NCBI RefSeq assembly: GCF_000485595.1
Contig: NW_014577458.1
Span: forward strand, 58,600 to 108,639
Reading direction: 5' to 3'
From: Priapulus caudatus
Taxonomy: Eukaryota > Priapulida > Priapulimorpha > Priapulimorphida > Priapulidae
Length of the DNA stretch: 50,040 bases
The notes under the pieces are model-generated. The model ran no database searches, was not told the DNA's origin, and saw nothing but the letters and a program-made list of their open reading frames with translations. Positions within the stretch are counted from its first letter, which is position 1; each line of letters begins with the position of its first letter. The position numbers were made by a program, and so were the translations under genes. Below, piece after piece: positions 34,916 to 45,495 of the stretch.

Positions 34916-36219
34916 CTATGATATCAGGATCTGTAATTCACGTACTCCTGAAAAAATTGTGTTACAAGAAAAAAAACTATTGTGAAGATATAACGAAGTA
35001 TAATTTAGCCAATTAAGTACTTGCAAGTTTGAGTAATCCACCATTCCTCCAAACTATCATGGATTACGAAACTGAAAAAATTGACCTCCGAAACTCACCA
35101 TGTTAACATTATTATTCGTAAATGATTACTGATGAGAATGACAATGTTATTAGAAACTTTAATCATGCCATGATGACATCCATGCATTATTACAAAGTGG
35201 GTCATCTGAATGACTTATATTTGTTGTCACGTAAAATACGTTTCGACTTATTTATATTTCATTGACATGCATGCGCCCCCCCCACACACATACATATATA
35301 TATTTATATATACTGGTATATCGGCTATGTCGGCATTCCACGTACTAACCAATGAGATCAGTCACGTGACAAATACACAGACATGATTCACAGGTCGAAG
35401 TACGAGGTAGTGGGATTATGCTGACTAGAGCTGTTGGATAAGCTAGGCGGAAAAGCATACCGGGCGCCTGGCACACGTGTGACGTTCCTCGGGTGGTTGA
35501 CGGAAACAGGAATATTGGAATTTCGTCAACGAAGTAGTAATGGTAAGCTGTGAGTGGAAACGGCGTACACATAATCAGAACATTTGATCTTCTCGCATCG
35601 GTCGCGCACGAGTCTGATTACACAATTCCTGAAAATGCTTTCAACCAGCGCCGATTGTGTATTTACACGTTATGTGCATGTTAGGGGCGTAGTATTATGC
35701 TCGAATTACTTTACAATACTCGTACTCTTACGCCGCTATTATGTAGCCTTTTTTGCGTCATTTTATTCTATACCGAACGAAATGCGGTCGCGATGGCATA
35801 GACAACAACATTCGCAAAGAAACGTGTTAAAAATTACTTTTTATATTGCCATGTTTATTTCTGCAATCTATGTCTCGCTGTTATGATAAAATGGCGTATT
35901 ACACTTGCTTACTGTTACTTGTTCTACATTGTAGCTTGATGGTATTCACATGAGGTAGTGCAGTGTGTCTGTGTCCCGTAGAAACGATAAACCTGACTAT
36001 CAGACATGTTTATTTGCTTGTCAGAGTGTAAAAAGTTAAAGTCATAAATGTCACTATCAGCAGGAGGTGTCTTGTAAATGGAGTCCAAGCAGCAATATTT
36101 ATTGCCACGTTACGTTCATTTTACGCCATTAAGGTGGGAATTTATGGTAAACAGAAACGTTCCGTGTAGACGGGGCACAATCTATAGCATTCTTCAGTCC
36201 ACTTTACTTTCGTTTTGAG

Positions 36220-36604
36220 TTCAAAAACAAAAATTTATTGCAAACAAAAACATTGCCTGCATACAGAGTGAAAGCTATCGTATTTTCACTTCCCTATATA
36301 CGTCGTTTTTAAGGCCAGAAACACGGTGATTCGTCGTAAACTAAAACGTAAACAAGCGATATCATATTTTCCTTTTTCCCATTACTTTTGTTTTTTAGAC
36401 CAGAAAGAAGAGAATTTATCGCAAATTAAAACATGCCTTGTGATCGGGCTGCGCGCCATATCGTATTTTCTATTTTCCCCATTACTTTCGTATTTTTAGG
36501 CCAGAAAGAAGCAAATGGATCGCAAACTAAAGCGTGCATAGTACACCGGCTGCAAGCCATATATCGTATTTCCCTTTTCTCTCTTCAACTTTCGTTTTTT
36601 TCAG
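36220..36604 (+). repeat. Tandem repeat (85-105 bp) ending in splice-acceptor-like sequence
   Basis: Four to five degenerate units share a pyrimidine tract (CGTTTTT or CCATTACTTTCGT), then AG, then CCAGAAA and a stretch like GATCGCAAACTAAAGCGTG. Acceptor-like junctions fall after about 36313, 36398, 36499 and 36604, spaced 85, 101 and 105 bases. The last one is the acceptor of the FYB-like exon; two others keep TTTTTAG or TTTTTTAG next to CCAGAAAG. Confidence 0.7.
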
Positions 36605-37157
36605 GCCAGAAAGACGGGCAGTGTGAACGAGATGTGCGCTAGATTCGAAGCAGAGCAGACACCAGGCGGTCCGCCTGTGTTAAACATCAGACCACCGATC
36701 GCACCACGACCGCCGATACCTAAGAAACCTAACCTCGACGGAGTACCGTCGACGCAGGGTGGCGCCACTAACGCGCCCCCTCCGGTGCAAAGCAGGGAAC
36801 GGAGTCAGTCTGAACGTGCATCCGTGCCGAGCGAGTTAACGATGGCCGACGCGCTGGACAAAAACCGCGCCGCGATACGCTCCGTCGTCGCGGGAATGAG
36901 AGATAGAGCAGCGACAACAGGCGAATACTCGACTGAACGCGTCGAACAGGGCCGTACCGCGGCGGCCAACGGCGGCGCACGCGCGCAAGAGCTGTCGCCG
37001 ACCACAGCCGTCGACGTCCGATCTTTGCCGAAAGTGCTTCCATCGCTGGAGAGCGGGAGAAAGAGTTACCGTCCGGCGGTATTGGCGCCTAGTCCCGGAT
37101 CTCCGCCAAGGAAGCCTAAACGTCCAGCGAATGTCGACCTCACGCCGTATGAAAGTC
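36605..37157 (+). CDS. FYB-like gene, proline-rich exon
   Basis: A 553-bp open exon follows the acceptor CGTTTTTTTCAG and reads from phase 0 (ARKTGSVNEM...). It ends one base into a codon at the donor GTGAGT (37158). It has several PxxP or RPPxPKKP motifs suited to SH3 binding, a central low-complexity region and the C-terminal KPKRPANVDLTPYE signature. Its codons are clearly more GC-rich than the flanking AT-rich intron. The acceptor sits at the end of a tandem repeat array whose other copies carry similar acceptor-like ends. Confidence 0.68.
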
Positions 37158-37674
37158 GTGAGTTCACCTAGCTCTATATTCTACGTCACGAGCTACCCCC
37201 CTAACCGATTTCCGTCAAATTTCGGGTTTTAGATGAGCTTGATTCACAGCAGCCATATTTACTACCAATGGGAAAGGTAATAAATAATAATTAAAATATA
37301 ATAAATAATGTTATCCGGCTTCATACGTGTACAGTAGTCTTTTAATAAGAATCAAACGAGAGGATTGCGATGAATTGTTAAAAAAAGACATCGTTTAGTT
37401 TTATTGAACTTCTCTACGCCGCAAAATAATTAATTTCTGAGGAATTTGGGGTTTTAGGTAAACAAATTTGGTGAAGAATTTCAATAACAATGGGAAAGGC
37501 ACCAGTACTGCTATCCGGCACTAAGCCCGGTAAATTCCATCATGAGCAATCACAATAGAACTTTATGACGAAAAAATAAAGATAGAGTACAGATTGGCGG
37601 CGTAATCGATTTGCGTACAACTGTGCGTGCAGATAGTGTCATGTATGTTGACTATAGAACATACACACACACAT

Positions 37675-37734
<60 letters not shown>

Positions 37735-40066
37735 GCGTGCCGCGCGCCGCGCACACCACACACCCGCAACACACACACACCACACATCACCCCACACACA
37801 CACACACACAACACACACACCACATGACACAGCAGGGGGCACGCCGCAGGAAGACACAGACCACGCGTCAGAACCGTTATCACCTCATAATACGGCGTCA
37901 CGGCCGCCGTGGCTATCCTGCGAAATTGCAATCCGCGCTACGCTATATATACTCTTCCTACATAGGGTGGCGTATATGCAACGACAAATAATGTTTCTCA
38001 GATCTTGTCTGTATCAGTTGTTGAGATTGACACACAGACTGTATGAAAGGCTTTTTCTTTCTCAGAAATATTTCCTGTTGTGACATGCACAATCACAATA
38101 CGCGATAGAACATAACATTATCTGGATTGCGAGTTAGTACGGAACAACATATATATAGATACAAAACTACCCGGTTGTGTCCGAGTGTGGCGTGGATGTG
38201 CCTGCGGTGTGTCATTCGTGTTTGTTACACGCGACGTTCGTGTGTGCGTGCAAACGCGTTCTCGCACTAAGGTAATGGGAACCGTCATGTTTTTATGGCA
38301 CATGAAACATTTGGCAGCAACAATAAACGGCGCCTTGCATTCTACAATGGTAGATTATAATCTACAAATGTCAAGCCATCCTCTTTCGCCGTCTCTCCTG
38401 CTACTCTCCATTAGCACCACAGACGCCTTAATCTTCATTGTGTTCCTCAGCCTGTCGAGAAAAGCTTATGTAGAGTCATCACCTATTAGTAGAATTTTAA
38501 ACCTCGTCTAATTGGTTGCAGGTGGCGAATTCATTTCGAACCGCAAGGTTTGTAATGCGACCATCCCTCACGCGACAACAATGCGCGCCGCTGCGAAAGC
38601 CTTTTCAATGTAGTCGCTGGATCGCATACGAATATAAGATTCTACAATTATTGTAAAGTAGAGGGAAAGAGTGTGGTTAGAGAGCGCTAGCGGAAGACGG
38701 GTGAGACGAGAGAGAAGAGAGAGAGAGAGAGACGAGAGAAAGGAGAGAGAGTAGAGAGAGACGTGGGAGAGATGAGAGAAGAGAGAGGGGAAAGAGGTGG
38801 AGTCGAGAAAGTGAGGAGTGAGAAAGAGCGGAAAGTGAGAAGAGCGCGACGAGCGCGAAGGCGAAGAAAGAGAGAAGGAGAGCGAGGAGAGACAGAAGAC
38901 GAGAGAGGGAGAGAGAGAAGAGACGAAGAGTGAGAGAGAGAGAGCAGACGAGGAGGAGAGAGAGACAAAGAGAGAGAACGAGATAGATTATAGGGTTTTA
39001 GAGAATACATTAGCATACATGCATTGCAAACGTTGAAGTGAGAATCTGTAATCAGGCAAAATATCTGAAGCTAGAAGGTCTAATTAAATCGAATTTAATT
39101 TGATAATTTACTTTCTCATTGATTAATAGATTTTCCACAAATAATAGATGGCGTTGTAGCTATATAATAGCCTCATACTCTTTACTTCGCCGCAATGATT
39201 CGCTGCGTTGAGAAAGCCACGAAGATAACAGGAGTGACGAATTCTTCGTTGGCATTCAGACCAGAGATTGACTGCGGAGGAAGAAGAGTTGCTTATAACG
39301 ACAACCTATCTCTCCGTCCCGCCTAGACTGCCCTCCCGCCACGTTATCTTGGCGCAAGCCGAGTTTGTTGCGGTAAGCGTGTCGCCGGCGCGTCGCCATC
39401 TGCAGCAGAATGAACTACAATTTAAAGAGAGCTACTCTAAATTAATTTATTTATTTATTTACCTATTTAATGGTCTATACTCGCGGCGTAAAACGTATGG
39501 AGTGGCATAGTTATTGTTTTTTAAACGCGCGTATATTTTATATTGTAATTTCATTTGTGATGCGGCCCTTGCCTATACGTAGCACATTACCATTCATATT
39601 ACAGTGCAGCTCTAATGGCACATAGTACAGTGACGTATAATACTAGCACTGCTCAGTTATCGAATTATTCGGCCTATAGCATGGCGGGACAACGTCATAT
39701 TTGCTGTATTTGCCTACATTGCGGCATCCAGTAGAGTCCGTCGCTATTATATTCTATATTCTAGTTATTCCCATTCTCAAGGGGACGTAGCTGAGCGGGG
39801 GGCCTGGGGGGGCACGTACCCCCCACAAAAATTTGCTGTGCGCCCCCCAGGTGCCCCCCCACTGAAAATTCGATGCTTGATAAAAAAAATTTGAATTAAA
39901 AAATGAGCCGTTTTAGGCAACAGCTATATAATACAATGAAAGAAGCGTTTCGAACCATATCTCAATAAAATTATATATTGTGCCCCCCCCCCACGAAAAT
40001 GTAAGGCCCCCCCCAGTGCCCCCCCCGCTGAAAAAATCCTAGCTACGCCACTGTCCCTTCTACGCA

Positions 40067-40105
<39 letters not shown>

Positions 40106-40219
40106 AATGTTATTCGAATCGAATTTCCAGCTGAAGAATACGACTATGAAGAACAAGAATTATATGCGGACATTGATGATTACCCCGATTCACCGTCAAG
40201 GATATCATCGTATTCATAA
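36605..40219 (+). CDS. FYB1/ADAP-like adaptor protein (partial, two exons)
   Basis: Two exons, 36605-37157 and 40131-40219, join in matching phase (C + CT makes one proline codon). Family knowledge: FYB1 (ADAP), FYB2 and PRAM1 are scaffold adaptors with a proline-rich N-terminus, tyrosine motifs and a helical SH3 domain. They link immune receptor signalling to SKAP and integrin activation. Seen: an opening SVNEMCARFEAEQTPGG that resembles the FYB1 N-terminal DVKSLMAKYNTGG. Next come PxxP-rich IAPRPPIPKKP, then PPRKPKRPANVDLTPYES, closely matching FYB1's KPNRPPNVDL. The second exon has acidic tyrosine motifs EEYDYEEQELYADID comparable to FYB1's EGETYEDIE. It then stops at TAA (40217-40219). 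No SH3 exon was found, so this is either a short isoform or the true donor lies before the stop. Upstream exons were not identified. Confidence 0.6.
37663..37821. repeat. (AC)n microsatellite
   Basis: Long AC tract with a CGCG-rich interruption, in the intron of the FYB-like gene. Confidence 0.95.
38690..38990. repeat. Polypurine (GA)n tract
   Basis: About 300 bp of GAGA and GAGAAG words in the same intron; open frames here are compositional. Confidence 0.9.
39781..40053. mobile_element. Degenerate GTAGCTAGG-type element with G/C homopolymers
   Basis: Left GGGGACGTAGCTGAG, right CCTAGCTACGCCACTG, interior with long G and C runs and TTGAATTAAAAAATGAG. It lies in the intron directly before the FYB-like tyrosine exon. 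Confidence 0.5.
40131..40219 (+). CDS. FYB-like gene, acidic tyrosine-motif exon
   Basis: This short exon follows the acceptor GAATTTCCAG, immediately after a TA microsatellite and a degenerate transposon remnant in the intron. Phase agrees with the upstream donor. It encodes about 29 residues rich in E, D and Y (EEYDYEEQELYADIDDY) ending in SSYS and TAA. The YxDI-type motifs are what one expects for phosphotyrosine docking in FYB-family proteins. The only possible internal donors are weak (GTCAAG, GTATTC), so it may be a terminal exon. Confidence 0.55.
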
Positions 40220-40311
40220 CGATCGTTATGGAGGTAATGACTAACATTTACCTGAAGTAGTTTAAACCACCGCCTCCCCTATTTTTCTCAGACAATTAAC
40301 GAAGCTCAGTG

Positions 40312-40350
<39 letters not shown>

Positions 40351-40732
40351 ATCAATTGCACATTCCACCCCATGTGATTACTAACCCGGAGCTATAACAA
40401 CCGGGAGGTTGAGCCAAATACCGTGTAAAGACGATTTTTTTGCATTATAATGCGGTTACGGATATTTGAAAAACAAACGCGTTCAACTATTTCCGTGTGC
40501 AATTCTAGGAAACGAAGTGCTCAATATGGGAATCAACATGGGAAACCCCTCGCATGGCAAAACACGGCCACTATGAGCACAGAGCAAGCGCACTGTAACC
40601 GACAGCCTGACTCCATGCAGTAATGGGAACATGAAAGAAAAGAACATGAAGTGTGGTAGTGTCCGCCCACAATGTCACGGAACGCGCACGTCTCTTAAGG
40701 GACCCTACTCAACAACGGGAAGACGTAGATGC

Positions 40733-40932
40733 AGGAGAAGAAGAAGCAGAAGAAAAAGAAGAAGAGGATGAAGAAGAAGAAAAAGAAGAAGAAGGAGGAG
40801 GATGAGGAGGAAGAGGAGGAGGAGGAAGAAGAGAAAAAGAAGAAGAATACAGGTATGGCGGAGAAGAAGAAAGAGAAGAAAACCAAGGACTCCGAAGAAA
40901 AGGCGAAGATGAAAGAGAAAAAGGAAGATTGA
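40733..40932 (+). CDS. Lys/Glu-rich open frame (possible coiled-coil exon or microsatellite)
   Basis: After GATGCAG the sequence reads open to TGA at 40930-40932 as a nearly pure K/E run (KKKQKKKKKRM..., EEDEEEEEEEE..., then AEKKKEKKTKDSEEKAKMKEKKED). In FYB1 an EK-rich charged helix follows the YEDIE motif, so the position, 0.5 kb after the tyrosine exon, is suggestive. But it is built of GAA/GAG/AAG triplets and could simply be a purine microsatellite. No following SH3 exon was found. Confidence 0.25.
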
Positions 40933-41308
40933 ATGTAGCACGTCTGCACATGCGGTTCTGCGCGGCATTGAACGCATAAACATGCTCCGAACTACTACGC
41001 GAATGCCACCATTATCTTCTACCGCTGTGTTTGTCCAGCGATCGCAGTTCATAAATACACCGCAATAATCTCAAAGTTCAAACTCGCCATGCTGCGGGTA
41101 GCACGTGACCGCGAACTCAAATCGCCAACCATCAACTCAAATCAACAATCGCAACTCGCCAATTAACACGCGTTGTCTCTCAACTCCCGGATCCACTGAT
41201 ATGTTAGCATATGCTCAGAGCTGGAACTCGTGTTCACAACTCGGCTGATACGCCTACATGCACACTCAACTAGCTCCAAGTAAAAATCCTACACCTGTTG
41301 GTTAGGCT

Positions 41309-41400
41309 GAGAGGGTCTATGTCCCCCAGGGTACTGCCGGAACGTACCCTGGGTACGGTCCGGTATACCGAAACGTACCCTAGCTGGTACTATCTAAAAT
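41309..41400. mobile_element. Fragment of the GGGTCTATG palindromic element
   Basis: Carries GCTGAGAGGGTCTATG and CCCCCAGGGTACTGCCGGAA as at 32772, then GTACCCTGGGTACGGTCCGG and a short complementary part. It is a truncated or rearranged relative and shows that the intact terminus is GCTGAGAGGGTC. Confidence 0.65.
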
Positions 41401-42078
41401 GCCGTGGTTAGCTGACCGGAAAATGACACGGGCTTCTTTGACACAGCACTGCCGTTACGGCGCTAACATGCAATGTACTGCTTAGATACCTAATTAAACC
41501 CGAATCCAATATTTAATTCAAGCCTGTTAGGTACCCGTTAACCCCCATCCCATTTCCCGTACCCCACTTACCGTATCCAGTTCACATGTCGCGAGTGACC
41601 GCTGCACAGTATAATATATAACGCCCGCCCGTCCGTAAGAATTAACATCAACAAACGTGGGAATGTCCGGAACGGGCTATCGTAATCGCAGCGCACTGAT
41701 TCGTTAATATTATTACATTGAAAAACGCAAATTAAATAGAATCTAAACCCGTCTCAAGTTCCTTACTTAAGCTGCGCGAACATACTTAAGTTAGTGGCAC
41801 TCGGTGCAAAACCGTGGAAGGAGAACACGAAGAAATAAACGCGTGTCAAACTATTGATCGTTTATTGCTATAGTTGGTCGCATGATGTGCAGATAGTCTA
41901 CATACTTACGTTTCTATAGCATGAGCCGCACAGCTTTGCCTCTCCTACTTTCTCAGTTGGCAGTCTCAGTGTAATAGAGGCAATACTCTTCATGACACGA
42001 TGTATGATTAAGTCTGTGTGATGTAGAACATATCAATTGTTTTTTATTTATCCCGGCGAAAATGTTCACTTGAACACA

Positions 42079-42141
42079 CATACACACGCACGCACGCAGG
42101 CACGCACGCACGCAGGCACGCACGTACGCACGCACGCACGC

Positions 42142-42186
<45 letters not shown>

Positions 42187-42190
42187 CACG
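42079..42190. repeat. (ACGC)n microsatellite
   Basis: ACGC tetramers with GCAGGC and GTACGC variants, between the FYB-like and ApeC genes. Confidence 0.9.
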
Positions 42191-42416
42191 CCAATAACGA
42201 GAGAAGAAAATCTGGTATATAAATGTGCATGCGTGTTATTTTATCGTTCAATGTACTGGTAATATTCTAATCTAATATGTGTGTACTTATGCGTCCTGAG
42301 TCTATGTATTTATACCGAGATTTCTGTTCGAACACAGTAAATTGCATATGTTGATGCCACAACATTTTCTCGTTATCTTTTCTTGCTTTCCGGCAGTTTC
42401 GCATCTGTTCTATTAA

Positions 42417-42530
42417 AGCCGCACTATGCGCATCCAAACGCTTATTTCTCCAGTACTAGACTAGCAAATACTTCGTGTCATGCATAATCACACTACCTTA
42501 TGACAAAATAACCTCTAGTTCTTTCCATTT
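42417..42530. mobile_element. Truncated copy of the TTAA fold-back arm at a gap
   Basis: AGCCGCACTATGCGCATCC preceded by TTAA (42413-42416), matching the left arm at 7426, ending at the 10-base gap 42531-42540. The sequence beyond the gap is not the element. Confidence 0.7.
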
Positions 42531-42540
42531 NNNNNNNNNN
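42531..42540. other. Assembly gap (10 N)
   Basis: Ten N that cut the third TTAA fold-back copy and lie about 1 kb before the first recognisable ApeC exon. Confidence 0.99.
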
Positions 42541-43530
42541 TCATAATAATATTAGCTTTATTGAATCTTGTACCACATTATCCTGTATCTGGTTTTCGAA
42601 TTTGTTCATAATTATACGGTCCAGAAGAAAAGCAGACAGGAAATACAAGTGCAGAAAGTCCTTATCACATTTATGTGCTTAGTGAATGTGCTTTTTTGGT
42701 TTGCAATGAAGTGTACGGATGCCATTCCCACATCATATTGTGTGCAAGCACACCTGTCGTTTTCCCAAACTCGATATGAACAGGTACCAGCTAGGAATAG
42801 CGTTATAAACGAGGTTCTTTTAGCAAACACAGCTATCTGGCCCGACTCACGAACTGCCAGTTAAAAGGGACACGATCTTAAGCATCTGTTGTTTTCTCTG
42901 CGACATAGTGAGCGGTCGTGTATCGCCATCGGGTCGAGGAAAGTCTGAACGATTCTCAGGCGTTCATAGTGTGAGATTTGTGAATTCGAATATTTATTTA
43001 GGATATAACTAGTGACTACAAATGTGGTCATGAAACCGTGTTCTCTAAAAATCTATTTCGTTATATATCTTCTCTACGCTCGTGCGCGGTTCGTTTTCAA
43101 GCATTGCATTTTTCGATCTTTATTTCAGATATCAATCGATCAACGCCTATAGGTATTTTGTGTGTGACACTTTGATTCTCCGTGACAATGTTGCTGCTCC
43201 TCACTCCGATGGTTGTGTTGCTCCTAACTTCAGGTGAACCGCTTGTACTGAGCTCGTACATGAAGTGTGTACGCCTTCCTTTATATCGAACTACAGGGGC
43301 CGGTTGCAAGAAAACAGCAGCAACACAGCTACCATTCTCTCCAACGTGATACGCTCTGAGAAATGCCATCAGCTGCGATTCCAATGACAGAAAATAACAT
43401 ACAGAAAAAAAATCAAACTAAACAGAAAAACTATAAATCCACTTCATGTCGCGAGGCTAACTGAATAACGATCTCATGCACTAGACGTTCTACGAAGAAA
43501 ACACACTAAACAAAACGCGTCTTTTCGCAG

Positions 43531-43730
43531 GAGTAACGGCTGGAGAAACACCGGGCATGTCTGAACCGCTGAGATGGGCCAGAGGGGCGCGTACGGCCTG
43601 ACGAAACCCTGGGAGGTTGTCGGAATCGGAGAGTTTTCATGTGGAAGGAGGGCTATCGCTATCACGACACGGAGGACACGCCGCCCAACAACGACTGGAG
43701 TGACGAACTTCACTTCTTCGGCTATTACGG
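43531..43730 (+). CDS. ApeC gene, first recognisable exon (frame broken)
   Basis: It follows the acceptor CTTTTCGCAG and ends at GG before GTGAGAG (43731). One frame (from 43574) gives GAYGLTKPWE. A second (to 43730) gives WKEGYRYHDTEDTPP and NDWSDELHFFGYYG. Both belong to one ApeC start, so about one base is missing near 43615. Upstream of 43574 each frame either has a stop or does not continue into the ApeC reading, so the 5' part is uncertain. The cause may be a consensus error or real damage. The intact downstream exons favour an error. Confidence 0.65.
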
Positions 43731-45436
43731 GTGAGAGAACGGCGCCCAGTCGTTATAGACTGTCTCCACACGTTTCTCATGACCGAGCCCGTCGTAACTC
43801 GACGACTTACGGAGTCAGTCTGTAGGTGTCGACTTTGTGTATACAGGTCAATAGAAAATTTATAACAAACTGTGGTATATTGTGTGTTAATTTAATGACG
43901 AAATTGGCAAGTTACTCGTTGATTCGTGTAATACAGCTGCGGTAGTGTGTTATCATGCGCGCATGCGTTTCACAGGCGATAGTTGTAAGCCCGCTCACCA
44001 TTATAATATATATACTATTTTCTTTATATTCACATTTTTATATATGATAAATTTGTTAATATATATATTAAAGTATATATATATATATTAATATATTTAT
44101 ATTATGCTGGTATTAAATTTATCGTATATTATTATATTCTCTGTACGCTATAAAGGCGGAACAACATGGAGCAGCACTTCTGTATGAAGGTTCAGCCGAC
44201 GACATCAAAAGACCGATGGCCGGTTGGACGGTACTGCATCTTCCGGGCGGCCGGCAGTCCTTGTCCGGTCGGTCTGTCGGAGGGCTGGATCTACTGGGAT
44301 GACGAGTCATTAGGCAACGACAATGAGGTTCGCACCTAAACATGCACTTGAAAACGCCCTTGAAAACGCATGTGAACACGCACTTGCTCGTGTAAAATGC
44401 GTCCGTACTGGGTTAGAAGTTATTTATGAGCGCGTATGTACTTATGAGTGCGTGCGTGCGTGCGTGCGGGTGCGTGCGTTAGTGCGTATGTGTGTATAGA
44501 CATGTGACTAACGCTTTCCACATCACGGTGCTTGTGCCCGATTTCTTTTATGTACTAGGTAGCAGGCGTAGTACCGCACGGGGTATACGACAGCAACACG
44601 AAAATCTGGTACTGTTGCAAGAGTGATGGCAACACAGATGATCCCATTGCTCTTCCTACAGAGAAACCGTTCTATTTGTTCAAGCACGGGGACGCATGCC
44701 AGCAGGTGCGGGGTCGCGCGTTTATACAGTGACACGTATGGCACATATACAGTGACAGTTATGTGAAAATAACGCTGACCTAAAGTTACTTGACTTGTTA
44801 AATAAGCATCGATATCGGTAATGCGGTGTAATAATACTTCCTTACATGTGTGCTGTGGTTCTCTCTACCCCTCTCTCACGCGCGCTCGCTCTCCTCTCTC
44901 TCCTCCGCTCTCACGCGCTCTCTCTCTCCCTATCTCACGCGCGCGCTCTCTCTCCCCCTATCTCACGCGCGCGCTCTCTCTCACTCTCTCGCTCTCTCTA
45001 TCCTATAATCTCTCCACTTTCACTACTTCTCCCTCTCGTTTGCTACCTCTCTTGCCCTTTCACCCACCCTCTCACTTTCGTTTGCCACCTCCCTCGCCCT
45101 TTCACCCACCCACCCTCTCTCTCTCTCACTCCTCTCTGACCCCTCTCTTTCTTTTTCTCTCCCACTCGTTCGCCATCTCTCCTTCTCTCGCTCGCCCTTC
45201 CGCTTCCCTCTCTTTCTCTCTCTCATGGTTGCTAGCTGAGAGAAGCCAGACATTGAGTGACAGTATCTGTAACATCTCCACCGTTGCAGGTTCGCGGCAT
45301 GACTGTCTCAGAGGAATGGTTCGAGTGGGACTGTGAGGATGACATATTTCCGAAGAGCGACTACTACGGCTCGGTTCCAACGAGCGAAATCGACAGGAAT
45401 GTGAAGATATACTACTGTTACTACGACCGAGAGTAG
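43531..45436 (+). CDS. Apextrin C-terminal (ApeC) domain protein, partial
   Basis: Exons 43531-43730, 44156-44327, 44559-44705 and 45290-45436 (TAG) assemble an ApeC domain. Family knowledge: ApeC proteins are extracellular or intracellular recognition proteins of invertebrates; some amphioxus members bind bacterial peptidoglycan. Seen in order: GAYGLTKPWE, WKEGYRYHDTED, a FCMKV stretch, WPVGRYC, GLSEGWIYWDDES, PHGVYDSNTKIWYCC, PIALPTEKPFYLFKHG, VRGMTVSEEWFEWDCED and a closing YYCYYDRE. Splice phases agree: exon 1 leaves two bases completed by the first base of exon 2, and the rest are phase 0. The first visible exon is frame-broken near 43615, and upstream exons (signal peptide and any partner domain) were not identified. 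Confidence 0.8.
44156..44327 (+). CDS. ApeC gene, exon with WPVGRYC and WDDE motifs
   Basis: Acceptor ATAAAG, donor GTTCGC after GAG; 172 bp, adding one base to the preceding glycine codon, then 57 codons. It contains RNNMEQHFCMKV, WPVGRYCIFRA and SEGWIYWDDE, all typical of the ApeC core with its paired cysteines. The intron before it is AT-rich with TA runs. Confidence 0.8.
44559..44705 (+). CDS. ApeC gene, exon with WYCC and PFYLF motifs
   Basis: The acceptor is TGTACTAG rather than the nearby GTAGCAG, because only the former keeps the frame. 147 bp, phase 0 at both ends, donor GTGCGG. It encodes VYDSNTKIWYCC and the very conserved PIALPTEKPFYLFKHG of ApeC. Confidence 0.8.
44845..45225. 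repeat. Polypyrimidine tract in ApeC intron
   Basis: About 380 bp of CTCTCT with three TCTCACGCGCGCTCTC copies and two CACCCACCCTCTC blocks, just upstream of the last ApeC acceptor. Confidence 0.9.
45290..45436 (+). CDS. ApeC gene, terminal exon
   Basis: Acceptor CACCGTTGCAG; 48 codons plus TAG. It encodes VRGMTVSEEWFEWDCED and ends with a YYCYYDRE tail, the usual ApeC C-terminus. The preceding intron (44706-45289) is mostly a 400-bp CT-rich tract. A 197-bp inverted-repeat element begins 60 bases after the stop. Confidence 0.82.
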   Translation, partial: VRGMTVSEEWFEWDCEDDIFPKSDYYGSVPTSEIDRNVKIYYCYYDRE

Positions 45437-45495
45437 GACGAAGAGAGAAGAGACCGAGAAGGCCGTATAGTAGAACGAGTAGACCGAGTCAATGA

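Larger units (their letters stand above)
28740..36219. other. Intergenic, palindromic elements only
   Basis: Apart from the elements listed separately (29544, 30548, 31306, 31450, 32772, 33045, 34874) and a short GCACTCCGTA hairpin at 30161-30188, I see no coding region with family similarity. Confidence 0.4.

Noticed and set aside
446-34922. CRISPR-like interpretation of repeated short palindromes
   Set aside because: The hairpins are dispersed, vary in length, have no regular spacers and carry target duplications in an intron-containing animal genome.
42568-42864. Hydrophobic open frame considered as a signal-peptide exon of the ApeC gene
   Set aside because: A donor-like CAGGTACC exists at 42780, but its phase does not fit the next candidate exon (43129-43231), and no ApeC-family N-terminal similarity is visible.
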